Part shown: one piece after another, positions 23,101-30,433 of the stretch
How the letters are laid out: each line of letters begins with the position of its first letter
Position numbering within the stretch: position 1 is the first letter of the stretch
Assembly: GCF_050624435.1 (NCBI RefSeq)
Contig: NC_134546.1
Location: 16,639,001 to 16,703,000, forward strand
DNA from: Tenrec ecaudatus
Lineage: Eukaryota; Chordata; Mammalia; Afrosoricida; Tenrecidae
DNA: 64,000 bases
Direction of reading: 5' to 3'
The notes under the pieces: generated by a model
Database searches by the model: none
What the model was told of the DNA's origin: nothing
The model's input: only the letters and a program-made list of their open reading frames with translations
Made by a program: the position numbers and the translations under genes

Positions 23101-26100
23101 GCCTATTCAGCTCACCTATGCCTAGGGTATTGATCTTCGCGGGCTACATTCAAATGTGGATGATTTCAAATTTTCCTAGACTCATTCTTTAGACATTCCA
23201 CGTTCTGATTGCTGATTGATGTTTGCAGCTGATTCTGCTCAGCAAATGAGGCCTAGAAAGTTTGGCTCCTCCACACCCTTGTGGTTGACTTTACGCTGAG
23301 GAGGCAGCTTTAATGCGCTTCGAATGCGTTCCAGCGTGAGCAGCTTATCTTCTGGCACTTCTGCTATTGATGAGGCTGTCAGTACTTCTGCTATTGATGA
23401 GGCTGTCAGTGGCTAGTCCTTCTGCTGTTCCTACTTTATTTTCTGTTCTTAGTCCGGAAGCTGCGCTGAAGCCTATTCACCATGGGTGACCCTGTTGGTC
23501 TTTGAAATGCCGGTGGCATAATAGCTTCCAGCATCACACCAACACGCTAGAGATCAAAGTACAACAAACTTGACAGGCGAGAGGTGGAGAATTCATAGGT
23601 CTTAACAAAATTACGGAGCCCTGTTGGCATGGTAACTGCAAGGCCAGCAGTTCGAAACCAGCAGCCACTCTGTAGGGGCAGGATGAGACTTTCTACCCTT
23701 GTCAACAGTGGCAGTCTTGGTAACTCGCAGGGGCAGTTCTGCCCTGCCCTGTAGGGGCGCTGTGAGTCGGCATCGACTCAGTGGCAGTGAGTTTGCTTTT
23801 TGCTGTATCAAAATTATGAGGAAGAGACTTGGTGGTTCACAAGAACAGCAGTTCAAAACCCGCAGCTGCTCCTCAGGACAAAGGTAAGGCCGTCTGCCCC
23901 AGGGGCATTCTGCTCTGCCCTGTCCGGTCCCTGTGAGATAGGATGGGATCAGTGGCAGTGGGGGTCTTAGGTTATCAAACTGTGCCGAGCCAGTGAGACC
24001 GCGCTGCCAGTCGTTTCCGTAATGTTGGCGATACTTTAGCCAGTGTAGTTGATTTCATGACTTACTGTTTAGAAAGTCTCGGCTCATGAGTGTTTTCTAA
24101 TAGTGAGCATCTTGTGCTATTTCATCATTGAGCTGTAGTGGGTCCTCTCCCTATGCTATGATAGTTGCTTATTTTCTCTTTCCGTTTAATATTATAGAAA
24201 ACTTTCGAAGTTTGGTTATGTTTATTAAAGGGTAATGCTTCATTCCAGCCTGTAAACAGATGAGAATAACCCAGAACAAAAACCCAGACTCACTGGCCTC
24301 AAGTTGATGCCAGTCGGCTCATAGGACAGGGCAGAGCTGCCCTGTGAGCTCGCGAGACTGTAACTCATTATGAGAGTAGGAAAAAAAAAACCTTCTCAGC
24401 AACTGGACCGTCAACATTCTGGAGAATTTCCCTGAAGGGGCTCAGAGGAGCCCCGCAGATGGACTTCAATCACATCAACATAGAACCCAGTCTGTCTGGG
24501 AAGAAAAGGGCTTCACGTTGACAAGTGGTGGGGTAATGGAGAGGAGCTGGCTGTTGTCGCCGTAGGAATAGTTATCCGTGTTCTGACCGTGATCGAGGGT
24601 GTTAGCCTGCTGGGCTTGGATGCAGCAGGAGGAGTGTGCATGCCCACTTCCCAATCAGCACCGTTGCTCTAGAGAAGGGGTCTCTGGTTGAAAGCCGGAA
24701 CTTCTTGGGTGACAAATACATCCGTAGGGTTCAGATGAGGACAGGTGTGCTTGTTCCATGACTCAAGCCCAGAAAGATGAGTTAATTCTTGAAGGAAGCA
24801 ACACTGAGCTTCTATCAAATCCAGCTGCTTTAATTCAGCGAGCCAGGACAGTTGACAATAAGGAGAGCTGTAAAATTCTGGATGGGACCTCTGTTTCTGA
24901 CAAAGGAGCAGCTCGGCCGACTGATGAGTTAGAGCTAAGAGGTGTCCAGCTAGAGGCTAGATGCTTCCTTACCTGTCCATGATGGTTTGATGCCATGTAA
25001 TTTACCTAATGAAAAAAAAATTCCACTCTAAATAGTTTTTAACAATCAATCAGCTGTTAGGAATTAGATGTAAAGGGTTAGCATCATTTGCATTTTTCTT
25101 TTTTTTTTTTTTTAGGTACTTTAAAATTTTTTATTTAAACCAACCCAAATGTTATTTATTTGATGTAATCATCACAAGGGTGCAAATGGAGACTTAATTT
25201 AAAAGACAAAACAAATGACACCACAGCTTAAGATACGAGTTCTACACAGAAATCAAGGGGTAGAGGTGGTGGGGGGAGGACAGATATCTATGGAAGAGAA
25301 GACAACACAGGACATGGAGGGTCAGGCTCTTGGCTGAAGACTTGCTTTGAGGTTTCCTGCAGGTATTCCTTAGAGACTGGGATTTTCCCAGTTACGCAGC
25401 ATGTGTTCAAACTACTATCGATGTTGGGCTCTCCCAGCAGGCTCTGGATGGAGAGAATAGTCCTGACGTCATACAGGGAAGACTGCTTGTCCTTTAGGAT
25501 GTCCAGGCAAAGACTACCCTGTGTCCACCTTGGGGTGGAAGCAGGGGGTGAGGAACTTCACTGTGGGCGCATTGTCAGGGTAGCCACTGGGGAACTCCAG
25601 GGAGCTTATCCCTCAGGTCTTCACAGACTGTACCAGCTGCTCTGTGGATGGTCCCTACCCACTTGAGAAGGTTGTCTGATGCCGGGAAGGCAGAGATTCC
25701 ATTGTTGCCACACATCATGAGGGTCATCAGCTCCTGTGGTAACCTCTTGCCGAAGGAACCCTGGGCTGCGTCCCGCTTGGTTCGGCTCCTTTTCTGGCGG
25801 TGATGACACTGGCTGCAGCTGGATCACGATTTGCTCAGTGCTGGCAGACAGGATCACCTTTAGGTACTTTTTGTTTCTGTCACCAACATATCACAAAGTC
25901 ACCCCAAAACTAGGCTTAGTTTAGTTCAAAAATTTTTAAATGTATATCTTTTCTTTCTTGGTAGTCAATATTATCAATCCTGTGAAAACACATCTTTTAG
26001 GGTCCTCAAACATTTTAAACAGGGGGCCAGTTGACTCCTTCAGACCCGTTAGAGGGCTGGACTATAGTTTAAAAGAAACTATGAACAAATTCCTATGCAC

Positions 26101-29100
26101 ACTGCACATATCTTATTTTGAAGTAAAAAACAAAAAAAGGGGGCAAAACCCGGCAGGCTGGATAAATGCCCTTGGCAGGTCGCATATGGCCTGCGGACTG
26201 TAGTTTGAGGACCCTGTGAAAACACTTTTTATCTATTTGCATTTTTCTTAAGGCCAGTCTTTTCGACCTATTTCCCTGTTGCTGGGGAAGTTAACACACT
26301 ACCACAAGCAGAAAGGGAAATCACCAGGGATACATCCGTTAGTCCACAGCAGTGCTTCTCCTTAGCCAGCGGTCAGCTCTTTCGCTCTGATTCCAGCCTC
26401 AGCCATAGATTCCCTTGGCCTCCGCCTTTTGTGGGACAGGAGACCCACCCATTGCTGCGCCTCACAGTCTCGCGTCTCCAAGCCGCTCCTCTGCTCTGTC
26501 TCGGGGCCTCATTGACCCCTGCCCTTAGCCGCCACCACTTGAGGCAAGGGTCTCAGATGCAGCTCCGTCGGCGACTCTTCCTGGTGGTCTAGCAGATTCT
26601 CTGTTCCTGCTTCTGAGCTGACATTTCTATCCTGGGAATGGCAACTGAGCTGACCAGTTCCCTCTCTCAGTGTTTCATGTGCCCTGTTTGCATAGTCTCA
26701 CCCCATCACTGGGTGGGAGGTACAGAGACCTGGGCAGAATAGCCGTATTAAGACATTTCTTTATTTTTATTTTTTAGTAATAATATATAGTATAATAATA
26801 AGGGTTCGGGGGGCAGGGGAGAGAGGGGATAAAAGGGAGCTGATATCAAAGAGTTCACGAAGAAGCAAAATGTTTTGAAACTGATGGCGCACCCGTTGTA
26901 CAATTATGCTTGACCTAATTGAATTATGGATTCTTGTAATATCTGTAAGAGCGCCCAATAAAATGATTTTTTTTAAAAGACATTTCACTTCACACACCTC
27001 GGCTGTCAGCATCTAAAGGGAGCGCTCGGTCGTGGGAGGTCTTGAAAGAGCTGTCATTTTCTCCCGGTTTGGGAGGCTGACAGTGCACCTCCCGCTCTTG
27101 AGCTTGTGCAGTCCCTCTTTGGGGCAGCCCCGGGCCCTGGAGGAGCCTCCCTGGCATCTCCTAGCTGGGCATTGTCTTTTTGCTTTAACCCACTAGTTTT
27201 GCACTCAGATGTGATTCGGTTTCGAGCCCATTCTACCGAGGCTGGCCGCCCAGAGTTTCCAAACAGGACTGTACTGGATCGGACAGACATGATTCAGTCC
27301 CCGATACTCACACTCACGAAGTGTGCAGCCTCACCGGGGAGATGGTGAGAGCACAGGGGAGACGATGGAGGCCACCGTGAGGGAAGCACGGCGGACGGTC
27401 CACACGAGCTACAAGAGGGCGCTTCCTGGCGGCAGGGTCTTCATTGAGCCTTGAATGATGGGTGAGAATCTGACAGCTAGCGACCAGATGGAAGTCGAGA
27501 AGAAGGCTGTTGAGGGTGAGCAGCAGCATGGAGGCAAGTTCACTCGTCCAGTGAGCCTTGCTGGGTCAGGAGGCCCATGAAGAGTTAGTGGAAAGGCAGG
27601 TAGTGGCCCCACGGAGAAAGGTCACGTCCTGGCACCAGCAGCTCCTGTTATTCCATATTTGGATTCTTGACGTAAAAACCCAAATTACAAGGCCTGTGCA
27701 AGATTGACACTTAGGCTGGGCTGAGAGCTGACGCTGCTGCTGCTGCTGAAGGGCCTGATTGGCCCGGCCCAGCGTCCACTGAAGCCTCTGCAGGAACAGC
27801 TCAGGACCAGGGAATGCGGCGTTGGGCTCACCTCCTTCCTGTGTTTCCTCGTGCCATCCGACTGGGTCCTGTCGCCCCTGGAGAACAACAAGGAGCAAGA
27901 ATGAGGGACCAGCCCTCGCCTGAACCATCCCGGCCTGTCTGGTCATTTCTCCTGCATCCCTGGACCGTGCCCTTCCTCTGTGGTGACCGTGTCTCCAGTG
28001 CGACCTCTCCTTGATCCCTGGGACCCCCCCATCCATCAGCTTGCCAGGCCCCACTCGGGGCCCCACCTCGTTTCAATAAATGCGATGTGAACCTGAAAAA
28101 ACAAGGAGTGGGATTGCGATGAATAGTGGTCGTGCCCAGTAGGACTAGAGAGTGCTCAAGTCGTACGTTAATGTTTGTGGGATCTTTCTGGAGAGAGCAT
28201 CTCTGCTTTGTATCTGCTTTCAGAGGAGTTTGTAGTCAGAAAGGTTAGCGACTGCTCGCCTGACTCACCTTGTCTGTAACGCACACGCCACGTATGTGCA
28301 TTACGGACTGTCGTAGAACTTGCTGTGTGACTGTGCAGATGGGAGCAGGACATGAGAAAGGCGTTTCATGACCCAGGATTTATAAGTTTTAAAAAGAGTG
28401 ACATGGCAAATACTTTGTGAATTATGTTCTATGTTATAATTTGTGAAAGGTGGGCAGAGAGCTGTAACACGGGAATTTCTGGGATTTCAGTAGGATTTGG
28501 GCTAGCTCATTCTTCAGTGAATCTTCAAGACGCTCAGTGTGTCCTTCCTGTGTTTCCTATTTGTTTATTGCCTTTCTCCAGGGGAAGAAGGTGGATGGCT
28601 CTGTAAATGCCTACGCCATAAATGTGTCTCAGAAGAGAAAGTACAGGTATGCTTAAGCTTAATGATGCCAATGACGTTCTTGGAAAAGAATTTTATTATC
28701 AGATGATAGTGTCTATAGGAAACAGCAATTTTTCATATTGTACTGTTTTAATTAGGTTATATTCTGCTCTATTGAAATTGTTTTCCAGTTTAAATGTGCA
28801 TTTGAATTAGTATCTGTTCTGATAGATAGATAATGTCAGCATTTTAACTGTCAGGCCATCTTCTTTGAACAGAGGTTTATTTAATTAGTACCAAAGGCTT
28901 GGAGCAGACCAGTGCAGCGTGCTTAACACCCCACTGCGTTCCTGTGGGTGGAAGAGTGAACACCTGTTCACACATGGTCTTTCTCTCCACCGTTAGCACA
29001 AGGCAGAGACTGGTATTCCAGTTAGTTGGAGAACGGTATTTGAGACTGCTGTGAGATTCGGTACTAGAATCATCCTTAATGCTCCTTTATAAAATAACCT

Positions 29101-30433
29101 TCATGAGGAGACGGGAACCCTGGTGGCATAGTGGTTAGGCACTGGACTGCTAACTACAAGGTCAGCTGTTCAGAACCTCCAGCTGCCCCTTGGGAGAACA
29201 ATAAGGCTTTCTACTCCTCTAAAGACTACAGTCTTGGAAACCCACAGCAGCAGTTCTACCTGGCCCTCGACGACTGTTACCATAAGTCAGCATGGACTCA
29301 ATGGCAGGGAGGGAGGGAGTGGGCGAGTGAGTGAGTGAGTGGGTGAGTGGATGAGTGAGTGGGTGATGAGTGAGTGAGTGATGAGTGAGTGCGTGTGTGA
29401 GTGATGAGTGAGTGAGTGATGAGTGAGTGATGAGTGAGTGAGTGATGAGTGTGTGAGTGATGAGTGGGTGAGTGAGTGAGTGAGTGAGTGAGTGTGTGAG
29501 TGATGAGTGAGTGAGTGGGTGAGTGAGTGTGTGAGTGTGTGAGTGAGTGGGTGAGTGAGTGAGTGAGTGAGTGTGTGAGTGAGTGAGTGATGAGTGAGTG
29601 GGTGAGTGATGAGTGGGTGAATAGCTGGGGAGAGGGCACGATGGATTACAGTGGCGACAGCAATGGCCTGAAGCAGAACAGCAGTTTTATTGGTATAGAA
29701 TTCACATGTCATGCAATTCAGTATTTCAGTCACCACCATAGTTTCATACATTTTCTTTATTCTTGTCCTCATCATTATTAACTCCCATTTCACCCCAACC
29801 TCCCCTGCCATACCCCCAAAGAACCATAAATCCAGTTACTATCTTGATAGATTTACCTGGATTTCATGCACAGAAAAACATTAAAAACAAACCGAACTCA
29901 CAATAACCAAACAGACATAACCTCATTAGAAAAGAACGCAGAAGATATTTTTAAAGTAGAGCACATTTGCATGGATCATAAGCGAGATCAAATGTTAAGG
30001 GGTAAGTTTTTACCTCGCTGTGTCTGCAGCATTCACTGTCACACCCCTGTGCCATGTTCAGACGGTTCACTGGGGTGTTTCCCTTCGCTGTTTGTTTTAC
30101 TGAAACAGCTTTAAAATGGGTTAAAAGGGAGATCAAATGAGAAGATACTACATTTTGGCCTCACTGCGTCTGTCATAATCAACTTTACACTGCTCTCTGT
30201 GTGATAACAGGTGGCAGTGGGTTTTTATGGGTAATGTTGACCATCTTTTCATGGGCTTTTTGGATATTTAAATGTCTTCTGCCCTCTGCCTATTTTTAAT
30301 TGGGTTTTTTGGTTTTGGGTTGGTTTGTTTATTTTGTCAGAATTTTAAAAACAAATAGTGAATTTCTTTTCCTTGCAGGCAGTACATGAATCGAAAAGGT
30401 GGATTTAACAGGCCTTTGGACTTCATTGCATGA
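11157..30433 (+). CDS. SNRNP27: SNRNP27, U4/U6.U5 tri-snRNP 27 kDa protein
   Basis: The six coding segments are 11157-11190, 13366-13486, 17135-17247, 17905-17984, 28582-28646 and 30379-30433. They sum to 468 bases, that is 155 residues plus TGA, the length I recall for human. The protein is a spliceosomal component that joins the U4/U6.U5 tri-snRNP in the nucleus; in nematodes its homologue affects 5' splice-site choice. Residues 1 to about 60 are an RS domain ([12 protein letters not shown]..., then SR/RE/RD repeats), a target of SR-protein kinases. Residues about 65-95 are charged (KKETKETK). The conserved C-terminal module includes [13 protein letters not shown] and ends [14 protein letters not shown]. 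Methionine 141, whose nematode equivalent is known from splice-site mutants, is present. All junctions are GT-AG with matching phases. The start sits in GAATGG after a GC-rich 5' UTR. Confidence 0.97.
12108..12932 (-). repeat. L1 3' UTR, antisense
   Basis: It starts on the plus strand with the inverted end 'AAAACATTTTATTAGGGGC'. It then carries the blocks 'CTCATACAACTCTTATCAC', 'CCCTTGATAATTCACAG' and 'AGGGAGGAGGTCACATATGG', and a TA/CA-rich tract at about 12,773-12,850. It sits in SNRNP27 intron 1 opposite to the gene. The same 3' UTR recurs at 31,690, 38,828, 41,815 and 62,170. Confidence 0.8.
13030..13125 (-). repeat. AfroSINE tail fragment, minus strand
   Basis: 'AAACCCATTGCTGTGGGGTC' then 'AATTCTGACTCATAGCCGC' and 'GTCCCCTGGGGTTTCC' are the inverted 3' half of an AfroSINE. 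The head is missing. Confidence 0.7.
13366..13486 (+). CDS. SNRNP27: SNRNP27 coding exon 2 (RS domain)
   Basis: This 121-base exon after TTTGTATTAG encodes the SR/RE-rich core ([17 protein letters not shown]... to HRRRSR). It looks residue-for-residue identical to what I recall of the human protein. The donor is GTGCAT, weaker than consensus. Confidence 0.95.
14067..14275 (-). repeat. AfroSINE, nearly full length, minus strand
   Basis: The inverted tail 'AACCAGCCCCGCAGCTGTGG' at the left, 'GAAGCAGACTGCTGCATCTG' in the middle and a tRNA-like 'GGTGGTTCGCACCTC' B-box region at the right identify it. It lies in SNRNP27 intron 2. Confidence 0.7.
14785..16178 (+). repeat. Long L1 3' UTR, sense
   Basis: This is the longest copy of the L1 3' UTR in the window. 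It contains 'GTAGCAGACAGGCACTGGG', 'GATGGTGCCTGGCTATCAAA', 'GAGTCTTAAAGGCTTG' and 'GGCAACATATGTACAAATG', and ends in a variant ATTAAAATGATTTATT. It lies in SNRNP27 intron 2 in gene orientation. It supplies a possible cryptic poly(A) signal, weakened here by the ATTAAA change. Confidence 0.8.
16525..16712 (+). repeat. AfroSINE, plus strand
   Basis: The head 'GGGCCCTGGTAGTGCTGTGG' is followed by 'GCGTTTCAAACCCACCAGCC', a tRNA B box. The tail 'CACTATGGGTTGGGATCAAT' is related to the RTE end. It is the first of two SINEs in the same orientation. Confidence 0.75.
16722..16908 (+). repeat. AfroSINE, plus strand, second of pair
   Basis: The head 'AGCGCTCTGGTGGCTCTGTG', the B-box region 'GAAGTTCAAAACCACCAGC' and the tail 'GAGTCAGCAGTGACTCAGT' place a second SINE right behind the first, about 230 bases before SNRNP27 exon 3. 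Confidence 0.75.
17068..17103 (+). repeat. (GT)18 microsatellite next to SNRNP27 exon 3
   Basis: This pure GT dinucleotide array of 36 bases ends 31 bases before the exon 3 boundary at 17,135. It lies within the region where the branch point and pyrimidine tract would be expected. Confidence 0.95.
17135..17247 (+). CDS. SNRNP27: SNRNP27 coding exon 3
   Basis: This 113-base exon encodes [20 protein letters not shown] and the lysine/glutamate segment up to ERQIT. The acceptor GTGAAATTAG has a poor pyrimidine tract, and the donor is GTAATA. Skipping this exon would shift the frame because 113 is not a multiple of 3. Confidence 0.95.
17526..17690 (-). mobile_element. SPIN/URR1-like non-autonomous hAT element
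   Basis: The left end CAGTCTCAGCC has lost a few bases against the usual CAGTGGTTCTCA. The right end is ACAGGTTGAGAACTGCTG. Internal blocks 'TGCCTCATGTGGTGGGACC', 'AATTATTTTCGTTGTTACG' and 'GAGGGGTCGCGACCC' match the copies at 9,816 and 20,691. It lies in SNRNP27 intron 3. Confidence 0.78.
17905..17984 (+). CDS. SNRNP27: SNRNP27 coding exon 4
   Basis: This 80-base exon encodes [19 protein letters not shown] and FASFDSTK, the start of the conserved C-terminal module. The acceptor is TTTGCAG and the donor GTAAGT. Confidence 0.95.
18020..18335 (+). repeat. Long tRNA/RTE-related SINE, plus strand
   Basis: The segment runs from 'TTGTTAGTTGCCCTCACC' through 'CACTGTGTGTTTGGAGTGCC', 'AGAAGCTCTGATGAAACC' and 'ACGTGACAAACTGACAG'. 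The last two blocks recur at about 23,450-23,570. It belongs to a longer SINE form of the same afrotherian family. Confidence 0.55.
18638..18960 (+). mobile_element. ERVL-type solo LTR (MLT2-like)
   Basis: It starts TGTCAACTTG and ends TTTCTCTAGTCAACCCAGAC plus TAACTCA, the TG...CA ends and terminal block of ERVL/MLT2 LTRs. It shares the long blocks listed for the inverted copy at 6,893-7,316. No 5-bp target duplication remains. It lies in SNRNP27 intron 4. Confidence 0.65.
19632..19803 (+). repeat. AfroSINE, head-deleted, plus strand
   Basis: 'GCAGTTCAAAACTACCAGC', 'GAAACCCGCAGGGCAGCTC' and 'CGAGTCAGAATGGACTCAG' define the B-box and tail parts, followed by a T run. The first about 20 bases of the tRNA head are missing. 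Confidence 0.75.
20691..20880 (+). mobile_element. SPIN/URR1-like hAT element inside the RTE
   Basis: The ends are CAGTTCTCAACCTGTGGG and GGGGAACACTGCTG. Inside are 'TTTGGGAGTTGAACGACCC', 'TTTCACAGGGATCGCC' and 'CCACATGAGGAACTGTCTG'. It lies in the opposite orientation to the copies at 9,816 and 17,526. The RTE sequence continues on both sides, so this insertion is younger than the RTE. Confidence 0.8.
22262..22438 (+). repeat. AfroSINE inserted in the RTE
   Basis: The head 'GGAGCCCTGGTGGTGGAGTG' (A box), the B-box region 'CGGCAGTTGGAAACCACCAG' and the tail 'GAGTCAGCACTGACTCGATG' form a nearly complete element, one of the least diverged SINEs here. Confidence 0.82.
23356..23411. repeat. 27-bp tandem duplication
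   Basis: 'TTCTGCTATTGATGAGGCTG' plus seven further bases occurs twice in a row with no change apart from the junction. It lies at the 5' edge of the RTE. Confidence 0.8.
23612..23803 (+). repeat. AfroSINE, plus strand
   Basis: The head 'GGAGCCCTGTTGGCATGG', the B-box region 'CAGCAGTTCGAAACCAGC' and the tail 'GTGAGTCGGCATCGACTC' followed by 'GTGGCAGTGAGTTTGC' are close to consensus. Confidence 0.85.
23818..23972 (+). repeat. AfroSINE, plus strand, 5'-shortened
   Basis: It follows the previous SINE directly. It contains 'CAGCAGTTCAAAACCCGC', 'TTCTGCTCTGCCCTGTCC' and 'GATCAGTGGCAGTGGGGGTC', and the head is degraded. Confidence 0.75.
24273..24388 (-). repeat. AfroSINE fragment, minus strand
   Basis: 'ACCCAGACTCACTGGCCTC', 'GATGCCAGTCGGCTCATAGG' and 'GACTGTAACTCATTATGAG' are inverted tail and middle parts. 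It ends in an A run that abuts the RPL9 pseudogene. Confidence 0.75.
24391..25020 (+). pseudogene. RPL9P: RPL9 processed pseudogene
   Basis: The sequence reads as an intronless, decayed copy of ribosomal protein L9. Its start resembles the first codons (ILSNQTVDIPENV in the parent; here the LSN.TVNI.ENF pattern). Frameshifts follow, with FNHIN-like and KWWG-like parts at about 24,465-24,540. The best preserved block, from 24,758, is [20 protein letters not shown], continuing to PAALIQRA and ILDGTSVS. The parental stop is changed to TTA just after a DE pair at about 24,927. A short 3' UTR and an A9 run at about 25,012-25,020 end it. It has no introns, sits inside SNRNP27 intron 4, and cannot make the protein. 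Confidence 0.85.
25111..25122. repeat. Target-site duplication, left copy (UBE2CP)
   Basis: TTTAGGTACTTT is identical to 25,859-25,870 on the other side of the UBE2C pseudogene. Confidence 0.85.
25123..25858 (-). pseudogene. UBE2CP: UBE2C processed pseudogene with target duplication
   Basis: On the minus strand it is an intronless copy of the E2 ubiquitin-conjugating enzyme UBE2C, which serves the APC/C in mitosis. Recognisable blocks are [26 protein letters not shown] and AAGTV.EDLR. Further blocks appear in shifted frames: [10 protein letters not shown]-like, the CLDIL-like active-site region, [20 protein letters not shown]-like and KYLQET-like sequence. Several frameshifts and stops and a lost start codon make it dead. 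It is flanked by perfect 12-bp repeats TTTAGGTACTTT at 25,111-25,122 and 25,859-25,870, the mark of LINE-driven retroposition. The 3' end keeps AATAAA-like sequence but only a decayed A tail. Confidence 0.88.
25859..25870. repeat. Target-site duplication, right copy (UBE2CP)
   Basis: TTTAGGTACTTT is identical to 25,111-25,122. Confidence 0.85.
25991..26216 (+). mobile_element. Non-autonomous hAT element with 8-bp target duplication
   Basis: The inverted ends are GGGTCCTCAAAC (26,000-26,011) and GTTTGAGGACCC (26,203-26,214). Internal blocks are 'AGGGGGCCAGTTGACTCC', 'CTATGAACAAATTCCTATGC' and 'GCATATGGCCTGCGGAC'. TGAAAACA occurs directly on both sides (25,983-25,990 and 26,217-26,224), the 8-bp duplication expected for hAT. 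The left end reads CA, then about seven extra bases, then GGGTCC, so the terminal repeat has a small insertion. The family resembles mammalian hAT elements known from bats, bush baby and tenrec; the exact name needs a library search. Confidence 0.85.
26775..26976 (+). repeat. L1 3' end, sense
   Basis: It contains 'GGGAGCTGATATCAAAGAG', 'AAGCAAAATGTTTTGAAAC' and the terminal GCCCAATAAAATGATTTT. It is 5'-truncated, in gene orientation, within SNRNP27 intron 4. Confidence 0.8.
27690..28101 (+). pseudogene. Possible retrocopy of an unidentified transcript 3' end
   Basis: A GC-rich, C-rich block with a short leucine-rich open end ([17 protein letters not shown]...) stops at a TGA near 27,904. It has a 3' UTR-like stretch, an AATAAA at 28,075-28,080, and about 16 bases later an A6 run. 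ACAAGG occurs at both possible edges. This layout fits a processed copy, but I do not recognise the parent, and it could equally be unique intron sequence. Confidence 0.3.
28582..28646 (+). CDS. SNRNP27: SNRNP27 coding exon 5
   Basis: This 65-base exon encodes [20 protein letters not shown] plus Y and part of R. The acceptor is CTTTCTCCAG and the donor GTATGC. Confidence 0.95.
29112..29308 (+). repeat. AfroSINE, full length, plus strand
   Basis: The head 'GAACCCTGGTGGCATAGTGG' plus TTAGGCACTGG (A box), the B-box region 'GGTCAGCTGTTCAGAACC' and the tail 'AAGTCAGCATGGACTCAATG' form a complete SINE. Its 3' tail runs directly into a tandem GAGT array. Confidence 0.85.
29309..29628 (+). repeat. 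(GAGT)n / (GATGAGT)n satellite
   Basis: About 320 bases of GAGT units with interspersed GATGAGT, GTGTGAGT and GGGTGAGT variants grow out of the SINE tail. The long antisense frames with THSLTHSL-type repeats are an artefact of the array, not a gene. Confidence 0.92.
29665..29882 (-). repeat. L1 fragment, antisense
   Basis: 'TTTTATTGGTATAGAATTCA', 'CATGTCATGCAATTCAG' and 'CCCCAAAGAACCATAAATCC' match the antisense of old mammalian L1 3' sequence. Confidence 0.55.
30225..30345 (-). repeat. L1 fragment, antisense
   Basis: 'TTGACCATCTTTTCATGGGC' and 'CTATTTTTAATTGGGTTTTT' are the inverted old-L1 ORF2 3' segment, just before SNRNP27 exon 6. Confidence 0.6.
30379..30433 (+). CDS. SNRNP27: SNRNP27 coding exon 6 and stop
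   Basis: This 55-base coding segment after CCTTGCAG encodes [17 protein letters not shown] and TGA. Downstream is an AT-rich 3' UTR. Confidence 0.95.

Larger units (their letters stand above)
20235..23600 (-). mobile_element. RTE (BovB-like) LINE, broken, with insertions
   Basis: Read on the minus strand, the 5' side at about 22,200 encodes [20 protein letters not shown]. The RT domain at 21,401-21,060 shows [33 protein letters not shown] (the YADD active site) and [10 protein letters not shown]. The 3' end at about 20,250-20,420 contains the 'TTGACACGGCGGCTGCAATG' and 'GGCGCAGGACCGGGCCTTG' blocks. Stops and frameshifts break the frame throughout. A SPIN-like element (20,691-20,880) and an AfroSINE (about 22,262-22,438) are inserted in it. 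It is the likely kind of LINE that mobilised the AfroSINEs, whose tails match its 3' end. Confidence 0.82.

Noticed and set aside
29287-29811. 174-codon minus-strand frame full of THSL repeats
   Set aside because: It is created by the GAGT tandem array; there is no start context, no conserved domain, and it lies in an intron beside a SINE.
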